From Shewanella marisflavi (GTDB lineage: Bacteria; Pseudomonadota; Gammaproteobacteria; Enterobacterales; Shewanellaceae), in assembly GCF_023283925.1 (NCBI RefSeq), contig NZ_JAKIKX010000002.1:186001-250000 (forward strand): a DNA stretch of 64,000 nt. The letters run 5' to 3'. Shown one piece after another: positions 35,319-43,940 of the stretch. Position 1 is the first letter of the stretch. The number at the start of each line of letters is the position of its first letter. The position numbers and the translations under genes are program-made. The notes beneath the pieces are model-generated. The model did not search any database, was not told the DNA's origin, and worked only from the letters and a program-made list of their open reading frames with translations.

Positions 35319-35374
35319 GGCGCCATTGTAATGAAAAGTCGGCTTACGATCTAGTAAGATATTTTCTCTAACTA

Positions 35375-35389
35375 TGTAATATTATTAGA
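35375..35389. promoter_or_regulatory. HexR-like site upstream of the DUF2989 gene
   Basis: TGTAAT-ATT-ATTAGA differs at one base from the pattern TGTAAT-N3-ATTACA that I recall for HexR, the regulator of central carbon genes in Shewanella. It lies 18 nt before the lipoprotein start and in the GAPDH divergent region. Confidence 0.35.
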
Positions 35390-35406
35390 TAAAATCCTGT
35401 GAGGAT

Positions 35407-36252
35407 GTGCGTTTGAGGAAAAATTTTGTAATCATTACACCATTATTGTCGATTTTAGCGATTTTTGGCCTATTTGGCTGCGATAATGGTGTTAATACCG
35501 CCACGATTTGTAAAAATAATCCTGAGCTTTGTGATGACCTGCATCGTGATAGCTGGTGCCGATACGAGAAAGCCGACTTAATTCAGAAGCGCTACGCCCT
35601 GAAAAACACCCCTTCCCCCACTGGTAAGCAAATATACCAGCACCTAATTAATCTTGAGAACTACAATAAGTGCATAGAGTTGGCAGCCGGTGTTCAACAT
35701 ATCTTGCATCCCGAACGCACCAACGACAGGGTGCGAGCCTTTGGTATTAGCGCCCAAAACTTGGCGCAGCTGCGAGAAAGCACTAAAGACGATCCCGATA
35801 TCTATCTCTCCTATTACCACTGGCTACGTTTAAACGATCAGGCCGCGCTATCGAGAGTCATTAAAGCGCAACAAGCCAGAGCTATTGATGATTTAGACAT
35901 TCTGGCCAGTCTTGCTTCCTACTATCAAAAGTCCGATCTCAATAAAGCTAAGGCGCTCTATCTTCAACTATTAGATCGCACAACACCAGAAGGTTTTAAT
36001 CCTGACTGGCTGTTAGGGCTAGCCAGCATCTACCACCAGCAAAATGACTTCGAGAAAACCTATCTCTTTTCAAAAGCCAACGTATTGATGACGCGCAATA
36101 CGGCGTCTGATGCCAAAATGAATGCATTAATTAATGGCGATCAACAAGTGGCCATCTTTTTAGACCAACAAGCGGAAAACCTAGTGGAACATCTGCAAAA
36201 GGGTGACTACGCTTCTAGTGATATTCGGGCACAGTTGAACAGCTCGTCTTAA
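35407..36252 (+). CDS. DUF2989-like lipoprotein
   Basis: The 281-residue protein starts at GTG and has the signal FVIITPLLSILAIFGLFGC with a good lipobox, so it should be a lipid-anchored envelope protein. Three cysteines follow soon after (ICKNNPELCDDLHRDSWC). The rest is helical, with TPR-like stretches (LASYYQKSDLNKAKALYLQLLD and LASIYHQQNDFEKTYLFSKA). It matches my recollection of DUF2989 proteins of Shewanella. Its function is unknown. It sits between two GAPDH genes, one divergent and one downstream with its own leader. Confidence 0.82.
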   Translation: MRLRKNFVIITPLLSILAIFGLFGCDNGVNTATICKNNPELCDDLHRDSWCRYEKADLIQKRYALKNTPSPTGKQIYQHLINLENYNKCIELAAGVQHILHPERTNDRVRAFGISAQNLAQLRESTKDDPDIYLSYYHWLRLNDQAALSRVIKAQQARAIDDLDILASLASYYQKSDLNKAKALYLQLLDRTTPEGFNPDWLLGLASIYHQQNDFEKTYLFSKANVLMTRNTASDAKMNALINGDQQVAIFLDQQAENLVEHLQKGDYASSDIRAQLNSSS

Positions 36253-36465
36253 TAAGGCAGCGGTTTCCGCCCCGGCAAAATGTTTGCCACTAGTATTTTT
36301 TTTACAGAAATGGCCCCTTTTTTTGTAGAAAACCTGATCTTTGTAAAGAAAACAGCAAAATTGTTAAGCTAACTTACCGATAAATCCCGATATTGCTTGA
36401 CGATAGCTGTCAATTTGGTAATTTTACTACCAGATATTTTTATACATTTACCTGAGGGATATGAG

Positions 36466-37476
36466 ATGACTATCCGCGTAGCAATTAACGGTTATGGCCG
36501 TATCGGTAGAAACGTACTTCGCGCGCTTTATGAAAGCGACAAGCAATACCCAATTCAAATCGTTGCCATCAACGACTTGGGTGACGCTTCTATTAATGCA
36601 CACCTAACCAAGTACGATTCAGTTCATGGTCGTTTCAACGCTAAAGTTGAACATGATGATGAAGCTATCTATGTCAACGAAGACAAAATTCAAACCTTCT
36701 CTGAGCGCGACCCGGCAAAACTGCCTTGGGCTGAGCTAAATGTAGATGTGGTGTTTGAATGTACTGGTATATTCACTTCTAAAGAAGCGGTTCAACCTCA
36801 CCTAAATGCTGGCGCTAAAAAAGTGATTATCTCAGCTCCAGGTAAAAACGTTGATGCGACTGTGGTTTACGGTGTTAACAACGAAGTGATCACCTCTGAT
36901 ATGACTGTGATCTCTAACGCCTCATGTACCACTAACTGTTTGGCCCCTTTCGCTAAGCCGTTAAATGATGCAATTGGTATCGAGTCAGGTCTGATGACCA
37001 CTATCCATGCTTATACCAATGACCAACGTTTGTCAGACGTTTATCATACCGATCTACGCCGTGCTCGTGCCGCTGCTATGTCTATGATCCCAACTAAGAC
37101 AGGCGCTGCCGCCGCAGTAGGATTAGTTGTACCTGAGTTGGCCGGTAAGTTTGACGGTATGGCGGTTCGTGTACCAACGGTTAACGTATCATTAGTGGAT
37201 TTATCCTTCATCGCCGCTCGCGACACCAGCGTAGAAGAGATCAACGCCATTATCGAGAAGGCTGCAAGCGTAGCGCCAATGAGCGAAGTGCTTGCAGTAA
37301 ACAAAGAACCTCTGGTTTCTATCGACTTTAACCACAATCCATTCTCTTCTAACTTTGACGCTACACAGACTCGTGTAAATGGCCGTCTGGTTAAAGTCAT
37401 GGCGTGGTACGATAACGAATGGGGCTTCAGTAATCGTATGCTAGACAATGCCGTGGCATTGATGACAGCTAAGTAA
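36466..37476 (+). CDS. gapA: Glyceraldehyde-3-phosphate dehydrogenase, type I
   Basis: The 336-residue enzyme has the standard NAD-binding start [16 protein letters not shown], the acidic NAD-selecting ND motif (IVAINDLGD), catalytic C154 in SNASCTTN, and HAYTND for the base. I chose the ATG at 36466 because GAGGGA lies 6 nt upstream; a longer frame to 36397 adds 23 residues with no homology. It is the ordinary glycolytic or gluconeogenic GAPDH. A possible promoter with TTGACG at 36397 and TAATTT at 36419 precedes it. A strong terminator follows. Confidence 0.96.
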   Translation: MTIRVAINGYGRIGRNVLRALYESDKQYPIQIVAINDLGDASINAHLTKYDSVHGRFNAKVEHDDEAIYVNEDKIQTFSERDPAKLPWAELNVDVVFECTGIFTSKEAVQPHLNAGAKKVIISAPGKNVDATVVYGVNNEVITSDMTVISNASCTTNCLAPFAKPLNDAIGIESGLMTTIHAYTNDQRLSDVYHTDLRRARAAAMSMIPTKTGAAAAVGLVVPELAGKFDGMAVRVPTVNVSLVDLSFIAARDTSVEEINAIIEKAASVAPMSEVLAVNKEPLVSIDFNHNPFSSNFDATQTRVNGRLVKVMAWYDNEWGFSNRMLDNAVALMTAK

Positions 37477-37490
37477 AAAGCGACCAACTA

Positions 37491-37516
37491 AAAAAGGAGC
37501 CTAAGGGCTCCTTTTT
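37491..37516. terminator. Bidirectional terminator after gapA
   Basis: AAAAAGGAGCC-TAAG-GGCTCCTTTTT is a perfect 11-bp stem with A and T tracts, between gapA and the convergent hypothetical gene. Confidence 0.95.
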
Positions 37517-37532
37517 TGATCTTACCGCATTA

Positions 37533-37865
37533 TCAAACGGTACGTGCCATAGCATCATCTAGGCTGTCGACCGAATGGGTAAGATAGCCCAGCAAGATCT
37601 GACGCTCGACGTCAGTGAGTTCAGAAGAAAGCACGTAGCGGTAGAGCTCAAGTAACCTGTGCTTATAAGCTAGTAAATGCTTAGTATTAACGGCAACGGG
37701 CATTAAATAGTGCTCAGCTAAGCACGACGTGACGCGCTGGCAATCACTCTTAATTAAACGCTTAATAAAAAAGGCGCGGCTATGAGCTGCGTATAGACGA
37801 TCTGCCTGTACAGGTTGAATTTGACGCGGCGCAGGGTCGCATCTATTTGTAGCATTGGATTGCAT
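37533..37865 (-). CDS. Hypothetical protein, helical, 110 residues
   Basis: I do not recognise this protein. GAGG lies 6 nt before the ATG at 37865 (sequence MQSNATNRC...), so I prefer it to the ATG at 37877. The product is basic and mostly helical, with two cysteines (C8-like position and SDCQRV, SCLAEHY) and a C-terminal part LTDVERQILLGYLTHSVDSLDDA that looks like an amphipathic helix pair. It has no signal or membrane segment. It is followed by a bidirectional terminator shared with gapA. Confidence 0.6.
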   Translation of the reverse strand: MQSNATNRCDPAPRQIQPVQADRLYAAHSRAFFIKRLIKSDCQRVTSCLAEHYLMPVAVNTKHLLAYKHRLLELYRYVLSSELTDVERQILLGYLTHSVDSLDDAMARTV

Positions 37866-37997
37866 AGTGAACCTCATTGAGCCTGTAAGCTAATTGGATA
37901 TCACTATTATATGGAGGGTAAACTGAACAACGCCTTACGCAAACAGCCAAAGTCAGTACTATCAAGCAGAACTGTGTAGCTAAGCGGTAAAATCAGC

Positions 37998-38273
37998 TTA
38001 AAAACGTTTAATACGAACCACTTTCATGATTTCGAAATCAAACCCAGCTACCGTTTCTGTCTCGGGATAATAGGTCATATTAACCTTCTGTCCCTGTAAG
38101 CTACGATATTTCTTTGTACGCTTAAATTTAAAAGGTGCGTCACAGCCTTCTATGGTTACCGTATGTTGTACCCATTCATCTATTTCTCTTTGGGTATGGG
38201 ATAAAATTTTTACGCCCTCTGAATGCACCAAGTTCTGATGTTTATCGAGCATCTTATCTACAACATGTTTCAT
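37998..38273 (-). CDS. Hypothetical protein, 91 residues
   Basis: The product is small, soluble and basic. The first third is helical (MKHVVDKMLDKHQNLV...REIDEWVQHTV), and the rest is a beta-rich domain with KRTKKYRSLQGQKVNMTYYPETETVAGFDFEIMKVVRIKRF. I recognise no domain. The gene has its own short intergenic gap on each side. It is probably a real gene because its composition matches a folded protein and no larger frame overlaps it. Confidence 0.6.
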   Translation of the reverse strand: MKHVVDKMLDKHQNLVHSEGVKILSHTQREIDEWVQHTVTIEGCDAPFKFKRTKKYRSLQGQKVNMTYYPETETVAGFDFEIMKVVRIKRF

Positions 38274-38387
38274 AACGGATAACCTTTAACGATGAGCCTT
38301 AGCCTGATGAAAAAAACAACAGTAGAAAATTATAGAACATCTCATCGGCTTTGCGTGTGAACTCGCTATCTTACCAAATTTGCTCCG

Positions 38388-39719
38388 CTAAAAGTACCTG
38401 TCTCTTAACCAGGCATATTGATAATAACCTCTTTGCCCTAAGCGCCTTAGGCGTGCAAAGGGAAAGGTTGGCAAGGGTGTTTGATAAAGTGGTAGCTCAG
38501 GTAAAGCTTGTCCCGCAATGCGCTGTGCAAGTCGAAATGCTGCTTGAGCCGAAAACGCGACACCGGCGCCACAATATCCCAGGCTATAGCCATACCCTTT
38601 AGCACTAAATACATGAGGCATATCATCCATTGCGGCAGCAATCCAACCCGTCCAGTTATGGGAGATGTCGATATCTGCCAGTGAGGGAAAGCAATCACAC
38701 ATGGCACGCTTTAACCTTTCGCCGTAACGCGGGTCGCTAGCATCTTTACCGCTTATCGCTCCTCTGCCGCCAAACAACAATCGATTATCATCAAGCAGAC
38801 GGTAGTAGTACTTGAGACGACGGGTATCCATAGTGACTTGATGTGTCTTTAGACCTGTTTGCAGCAATTGAGATTCACTCAAAGGTGCTGTCACTATGAT
38901 ATTGCTTAGAATGGGTAGGTAACGATTATCGATGGCTGAATTAAAGGTTTTCGGCGTATAGGCATTACCCGCACTAATCACTTGTTTAGCAATCAACTCT
39001 CCCTTATCTGTTACCAACCTATGATGATTCCCCTCTTGAAGCCAAAGTTTGACACAACTCGACTCATACAGGGAGACTCCTAGCGATTGAAGCGCCTGCT
39101 TATAACCGAGACAGAGCTTTAACGGATTCACCCCAAAGCCATCTTGTAGTCGTAATGCGCCAAACGCTTGATGATTGTCCATATAATCACGTTTGAGTTC
39201 CTCTGCACTAAGAAACTGCGCGTCATCACCTAGATGCTCGGCAATAAAATCTGCAGCACCTTTTAACGTCTTATAAGCGGCGCCGTTATGGGCAATTTTA
39301 AGATAACCTTTGGGCTGACGATCGCAGGCTATTTTGTGACTTTCAATAAGCTGCTCTACCCGCTCGACAGCTTGGGAAAATTCTCGATAGATCCCTTTAG
39401 TGGTTTCGAGCCCCCATTTTCTGGCCATCTCCCCATACCCCATACGCCCGGAGCCTTTAAGAACGAAACCGGCATTACGGCCACTGGCACCAAAACCTAT
39501 CTGATTAGCTTCAAGCACAGTAGCGTGAATATTAAATTCTGTAGCGAGATAATAAGCAGTTAATAGCCCGGTATAGCCACCACCGATAATGGCCACATCT
39601 GTGTGTTCTCGGCGGGCAAGAGGTGAAAGCAACTTGGGTTTACTTACTCTAGAAGCCCAGTAGGTATCTGGCCAAGGCTGGGCATCGGGATATTGGGAAA
39701 GCAATGGATCGTATGACAT
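38388..39719 (-). CDS. FAD-dependent oxidoreductase of the DAO family
   Basis: The 443-residue flavoprotein has the FAD-binding motif VAIIGGGYTGLLTAYYLA and the second-strand acid (VLEANQIGFGASGRNAGFV). A C-terminal YSLGYCGAGVAFSAQAA segment closes the flavin site. This layout is typical of D-amino acid oxidase-like enzymes, close to gamma-glutamylputrescine or glycine/sarcosine oxidases. It would oxidise an amine and reduce oxygen or another acceptor. The substrate is not evident; no puu genes are near. It is transcribed on the minus strand, downstream of a GNAT gene. Confidence 0.88.
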   Translation of the reverse strand: MSYDPLLSQYPDAQPWPDTYWASRVSKPKLLSPLARREHTDVAIIGGGYTGLLTAYYLATEFNIHATVLEANQIGFGASGRNAGFVLKGSGRMGYGEMARKWGLETTKGIYREFSQAVERVEQLIESHKIACDRQPKGYLKIAHNGAAYKTLKGAADFIAEHLGDDAQFLSAEELKRDYMDNHQAFGALRLQDGFGVNPLKLCLGYKQALQSLGVSLYESSCVKLWLQEGNHHRLVTDKGELIAKQVISAGNAYTPKTFNSAIDNRYLPILSNIIVTAPLSESQLLQTGLKTHQVTMDTRRLKYYYRLLDDNRLLFGGRGAISGKDASDPRYGERLKRAMCDCFPSLADIDISHNWTGWIAAAMDDMPHVFSAKGYGYSLGYCGAGVAFSAQAAFRLAQRIAGQALPELPLYQTPLPTFPFARLRRLGQRGYYQYAWLRDRYF

Positions 39720-39785
39720 AGATTTTATTCATCTGGGCAACTTGCCCTAAGCAAGATAACAGGGTTCAAACGTTACACGCTAGAC

Positions 39786-40352
39786 TTAAAAGGTGAGTAA
39801 CATTTCGCAGGCGACACAATGGCAGTCCTTGCCGCACAAAACACAAACATAGTCGGGATGATCGGGGTTGTTATTCCAGCGGTCAGGGTGTTCCTTAATT
39901 AATTGCCCTCCTGCGCTAGAAAAATACCCCACGGCAGAGTTATCCGGGCTTTGTTGCCACAGATGACTGACTCCGGCTAATGCCCCTTGCGCCTTACAGG
40001 CTTGAATGGATCTTTCTAATAGCGCTTTACCTATACCCAATCCCCTGGCCTGCTCCGCTACCGTATTGCATTTAAAATAACAACAGCGTTCCACAGGAAT
40101 ACCCCATAGACCTGGTGTACACCATGGATCAATTTGCCAGTTGCCCGCGGCATAGGTCAGCCGAAACCCAACTAAAGCACCATCCAGATAGGCGACAAAG
40201 TTAGCATTAAGCCCCGCCTTACAACCTTTTTGTTGGATCTCGCCAAGTAACTCTTCATCTAGATACCCATCGCCATGTACCAAGTTACCTAGTGCAATCA
40301 CACTGGTAAAATCTTCAAGTTGCAACGGCCTTATTTCTACTTGGTTATTCAT
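39786..40352 (-). CDS. GNAT N-acetyltransferase
   Basis: The product is 188 residues from the ATG at 40352 (MNNQVEIRPLQLEDF); a GTG at 40364 would add four residues. The acetyl-CoA loop is in NTVAEQARGLGIGKALLERSI, matching Q/R-x-x-G-x-G/A. The C-terminal part contains a cysteine cluster (CVLCGKDCHCVACEML) that looks like a metal-binding tail, unusual for this family. The acceptor is unknown. It lies 66 nt upstream of the DAO-type oxidoreductase on the same strand, so a shared transcript is possible. Confidence 0.85.
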   Translation of the reverse strand: MNNQVEIRPLQLEDFTSVIALGNLVHGDGYLDEELLGEIQQKGCKAGLNANFVAYLDGALVGFRLTYAAGNWQIDPWCTPGLWGIPVERCCYFKCNTVAEQARGLGIGKALLERSIQACKAQGALAGVSHLWQQSPDNSAVGYFSSAGGQLIKEHPDRWNNNPDHPDYVCVLCGKDCHCVACEMLLTF

Positions 40353-40477
40353 CCACTTACACACTCTTTTGTTTACCTAGATTTAACCTCAAGGTAACAT
40401 AAAAACGTCTATATGGAGTAAGGAAGGGATTAAGCGCATATTTATTAAGCAGTCCCAGACAATCATGGAGTCACTGG

Positions 40478-41524
40478 GTGAACCTAGAAAATTTTAAACC
40501 GGGCCTGGAAAACAAAATAACCAGACTCGTCATGATGCCTAAATCTTTTGTACTTAGCATTAAAGCGACATGGCAACGCTTAACGCTTCCTCAACGCCTC
40601 TATCTACTCGCCGCCCTGCTGCTGGCGAGTGACAGTTTGGGTTTAGTCGCCATTATTACTACCATAGCCCTTACCTTAGAGTTTTGGCCTGTTTTTGAAA
40701 GGGTATGGCACTCATTAGCGGGTAAGGCAATTTTACTGTTGTTTTACGCCATAGTGGCCAATTATGCTCTGGCCATGGCTGGCGCGATTGTTAATGAGGT
40801 GGTGGGGGTGCCCGCAACCCATTTTAACTATACCCATAACTTCGCTATCTTATTGTTACTCCCCGCATGGGTGCTGGGGATCAGCGCCGTAGGCCTGTTG
40901 TTTGCGCAGATCATTATGCCTTTATATCTCTTTATTGCGCTCCTCCTTAGACCTATAGGTATTAAGCTGTTTTCCCTTACGGCGAACAGTCACTATAAAT
41001 TTACCACCCTATTAGTTAGATTTGTCCTCTCTTTTGTCTTGTTATATCACTTGATCTTGCTTATCGGAAATGTCGAGGAACAAGTGGAAACCGCGTTTAG
41101 CGACATAAAGAAAATCGAAAATACCGTTACCATGGGCACATCAAAAACGCTTTCCCAACAACCAGAACGCCCAAAAGAAGAAAAGGCTGATACGCCCACT
41201 CCGTCAACGGCATCCCCATTTATGGAAACGAATCTCGAACAGCAAAGTAATGCTGTAAAGAAAGAAGAGGATGAGCCAGAGTCACTGGCACAAGAGTATG
41301 CCAAGGTGCGACTCGCCTATCAGCAGGAGATACGTCAGCTTATTGCACAATTTGCTTATCATCTGGAAGCAGATGGTCGCTCCCGATGCGAAAAGCGGGA
41401 CGAGGCCAACGTCGTCGAGCTAAATGATTACGAGATCCTTGAAGTTGTCCCTGACGAAAAGGCTAAGTACCGATATCGCTTTACGGTAAGAGAATGTATC
41501 TCTGCCGCCTTTCCTCTCAAATAA
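40478..41524 (+). CDS. Hypothetical inner-membrane protein, 348 residues
   Basis: The start is GTG with GGAG 7 nt upstream. About five membrane helices lie between residues 35 and 200 (LYLLAALLLASDSLGLVAI, AILLLFYAIVANYALAMAGA, FAILLLLPAWVLGISAVGLL, IIMPLYLFIALLL, FVLSFVLLYHLILLIG). A charged linker rich in Pro, Glu and Lys follows (about 225-275), then a small soluble domain with one or two cysteines (SRCEKRDEANVVELNDYEIL, RECISAAFPLK). I recognise no family. It is alone on the plus strand between genes of opposite direction. Confidence 0.7.
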   Translation: MNLENFKPGLENKITRLVMMPKSFVLSIKATWQRLTLPQRLYLLAALLLASDSLGLVAIITTIALTLEFWPVFERVWHSLAGKAILLLFYAIVANYALAMAGAIVNEVVGVPATHFNYTHNFAILLLLPAWVLGISAVGLLFAQIIMPLYLFIALLLRPIGIKLFSLTANSHYKFTTLLVRFVLSFVLLYHLILLIGNVEEQVETAFSDIKKIENTVTMGTSKTLSQQPERPKEEKADTPTPSTASPFMETNLEQQSNAVKKEEDEPESLAQEYAKVRLAYQQEIRQLIAQFAYHLEADGRSRCEKRDEANVVELNDYEILEVVPDEKAKYRYRFTVRECISAAFPLK

Positions 41525-41527
41525 AAG

Positions 41528-42223
41528 TTACCAGGGGATAACCTGGCCATCATAGTTGAGGAATTTGCCAGACGACTCACTGTCGAGCTTTTCGATACAC
41601 TGGGTCATCTGCTCAACAGCCTCAGTGACAGTCAGTAACGCATTTGGCCCCCCCATCTCGGTTTGTACCCAACCTGGATGAAAAATGGCGCAGTAGATAT
41701 CTTCTGAACTCAGATCGATCGCTAAACTTTTCACTGCGGCATTCAAGCCCGCCTTAGAGGAACGATAGAGGTAACTTCCACCACTTTGATTATCCCCCAT
41801 GCTTCCCATCTTAGAAGAGATAAATACCACCTTGGCATCTGTCGCCTTTTGAATCATTGGATAACAGATCTGCGTTACCATGAGAGGCGCAATAGTATTA
41901 ATCGCTAACACCTTTTGCCATTCGGCGCTGTGTAACTGGCCAAACCCCTCTCCCTTCGGACCATAGTAGCCAGCGTTGTTGATTAAGATATCTATGGTAT
42001 GGTCGTTAAGGTGTTGAGGTAATGCCTTCACCGAAGCGTCATCGGTCACATCGAGTTGCAAGATATTTAAGTTGCCATAGATCTCTGCCAGCTGGATCAA
42101 CGCCGAGGCCTGAGATGGCTGACGACAACAGGCGCTAACCTTATCCCCTTGTGATAAATAGTGGCGCACGAAGCCAAGCCCGATCCCTCTATTCGCGCCG
42201 GTGATCACTACATGCTTTGTCAT
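41528..42223 (-). CDS. Short-chain dehydrogenase/reductase
   Basis: I start at the ATG at 42223 because AGGAGG lies 4 nt upstream; this gives 231 residues. The NAD(P) motif TGANRGIGLGF, the NNAGYYG strand, the active-site serine (VFISSKMGS) and the YRSSKAG motif (Y and K of the catalytic tetrad) are all present. It is a classical SDR of the CsgA/C-factor-like kind. The substrate is unknown. It is convergent with the membrane-protein gene, with only 3 nt between the stops. Confidence 0.92.
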   Translation of the reverse strand: MTKHVVITGANRGIGLGFVRHYLSQGDKVSACCRQPSQASALIQLAEIYGNLNILQLDVTDDASVKALPQHLNDHTIDILINNAGYYGPKGEGFGQLHSAEWQKVLAINTIAPLMVTQICYPMIQKATDAKVVFISSKMGSMGDNQSGGSYLYRSSKAGLNAAVKSLAIDLSSEDIYCAIFHPGWVQTEMGGPNALLTVTEAVEQMTQCIEKLDSESSGKFLNYDGQVIPW

Positions 42224-42445
42224 AACGCCTCCTAAACCGCTCAATTGATGCTCAAAGATTCACTAAATAGATCATAACCTAAGGCGCACGACTCTGCCCA
42301 ACTGATTCATCAACCCTAGCTTGCAAATAAAAAGAGAAATGCCATTGCTTTATCAGCTTTTACCTTCTCCTATTGTCTGCGACAATAACGACATCTTAAT
42401 GACAGTGATTTCACTATCTGCTCTCGCACCAAAGGACAAAGATTT

Positions 42446-43465
42446 TTGAATATCGATCAATTTCTATGTGAAGAGTTCGATCTCGTTAGTGTTGAAAAAA
42501 GTGCCCATCTGCAGACGTTATGGAGTGGTTATGGCGAAATCGCCCGCTACCTAATGCAAACGCAGCAAGGCCCCCAGAGCGTAATCGTTAAGCATATCTC
42601 GCCGCCTTTATCTGGTAAGCATCCCTATCATTGGAACAGCAAACTTTCACATCAGCGCAAGATGACCTCATACCAAGTTGAACTTAACTGGTATCAACAA
42701 TGGGCACAGCGTTGCTTGCCCGAATTGAATCTACCTCGCCTGTTAGCGGCTCATCAAGACGATGCGTCGCAAGAAATATTGCTGGTTCTAAGCGATCTGG
42801 ATGTCCAGGGCTTTACAGAGCGCCGCCATCATCTTGATAAAACTGGTTTGTTTGCCACTATTGAGTGGCTTGCTATCTTTCATGGGCTGTTTGCCCATAG
42901 GATGCCCAAAAACAGCAACACTAAGACAGAATATACCAAGGGCTTATGGCCAACCGGTACCTATTGGCATCTTGCGACTCGCCCAGAAGAGCTTGAAGCC
43001 ATGGAAAATTGTGCCCTGAAGGAAGCAGCCGGGGTGATCGACGCCAGGCTCAATGGTGCGAGCTATCAAACATTGGTACATGGCGATGCTAAAGTCGCTA
43101 ACTTTTGCTTTCACCCAAACCTTGATGAAATAGGCGTTATTGGGGTTGCAGCATTAGACTTTCAGTACGTGGGTGGTGGAGTTGGTGTAAAAGATCTTAT
43201 CTACCTATTGGGTAGCTGCTTAGATGAACAACAACTTAGCTTACAATATCAAGCAGCCGTCACTCACTATTTTAGCTGTCTAAGCAGACAATTAAGTCGT
43301 CGCCTGGCGGCACAGGAGGTTGCGGCACTGACTAAGGAATGGCAAGAGTTGCTGCCATTAGCGTGGGCCGATTTTGAGCGTTTTCTCGCAGGATGGCAGC
43401 CTGAGCACAGTAAACGTCATGGTTTTAGCGAGTCGATGACACAAAAAGCCCTACACGGGTTATAA
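42446..43465 (+). CDS. Kinase-like phosphotransferase (ecdysteroid kinase-like / APH fold)
   Basis: The 339-residue protein starts at TTG with AAAGGA upstream. It has the catalytic loop of small-molecule kinases, LVHGDAKVANFCF (H-G-D-x4-N), followed by the metal-binding ALDFQYVGGG. The N-terminal lobe has GPQSVIVKHISPP with a candidate ATP lysine. It belongs to the APH/choline kinase fold, closest in pattern to the ecdysteroid kinase-like group (DUF1679/EcKL). It should phosphorylate an alcohol group on a small molecule that cannot be named here. Confidence 0.85.
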   Translation: MNIDQFLCEEFDLVSVEKSAHLQTLWSGYGEIARYLMQTQQGPQSVIVKHISPPLSGKHPYHWNSKLSHQRKMTSYQVELNWYQQWAQRCLPELNLPRLLAAHQDDASQEILLVLSDLDVQGFTERRHHLDKTGLFATIEWLAIFHGLFAHRMPKNSNTKTEYTKGLWPTGTYWHLATRPEELEAMENCALKEAAGVIDARLNGASYQTLVHGDAKVANFCFHPNLDEIGVIGVAALDFQYVGGGVGVKDLIYLLGSCLDEQQLSLQYQAAVTHYFSCLSRQLSRRLAAQEVAALTKEWQELLPLAWADFERFLAGWQPEHSKRHGFSESMTQKALHGL

Positions 43466-43934
43466 CCTAGCCTAACTGAATCGATCCTGGTAAGAATCTC
43501 GCTAGCATTAATGTGATCATTAGTCTCAAGCTGAATTCTTAACTCGTGTATCATTTAGCGGTTTCAAAGCGGCGCAATTGAGCCTAAATCAAGCTACAAT
43601 CTTATTAAGAGAGTGCTCGATATACGCAAACGGGTGAGTACCCAAATGTGCTAAGTAATTTAGCCAATAACGCGGCATCACACTCTCTTTCTTTTGAACC
43701 AAACTAACGTTATGGGCCGTCTCTTATCTTGAGTCTGGCCATCAGTATTTACACCTTCTCCTGCGTAATATGACCTTGAATTATCAATTTCCCCCTCGCC
43801 TTTACATACCTGTTTACATTTAAGCGCTTTAACAAAACGCTCATTTCGATAACATTTAGCTTGAGTTTTTCTTTCGCCGAATTGAAATAGACTTTTTAAT
43901 AATTAATTTAAAGCCTTAGCTCCAACAAGAGGAA
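43466..43934. other. Intergenic region of 469 bp containing a possible small RNA
   Basis: No protein gene is credible here. The first part holds a structured element at 43607-43689 described separately. The rest is AT-rich, with the promoter and leader of the RND operon; GAGGA at about 43929 marks its ribosome site. Confidence 0.6.
43607..43695 (+). ncRNA. Candidate small RNA with three-way-junction fold
   Basis: AAGAGAGTG (43607-43615) pairs perfectly with CACTCTCTT (43681-43689). Between them are two more hairpins: GGGT-GAGT-ACCC (43632-43643) and GCTAA-GTAAT-TTAGC (43650-43664). A TACAAT box at 43595-43600 would place transcription start at the first base of the closing stem, and the stem is followed by TTCTTTT. 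The -35 region is poor. I do not recognise a known riboswitch class or sRNA. The structure is read by eye. Confidence 0.4.
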
Positions 43935-43940
43935 GTGTTT

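Noticed and set aside
37044..37487. 147-residue frame antisense to gapA
   Set aside because: It overlaps a certain gapA gene and its terminator region.
42444..42462. Fnr box at the start of the phosphotransferase gene
   Set aside because: TTGAA and ATCAA half-sites have a spacing of five instead of four, and the site lies within the coding sequence.
43607..43695. Cyclic di-GMP (GEMM) riboswitch
   Set aside because: ACGCAAA is reminiscent of it, but the conserved tetraloop-receptor and second half of GEMM are absent.
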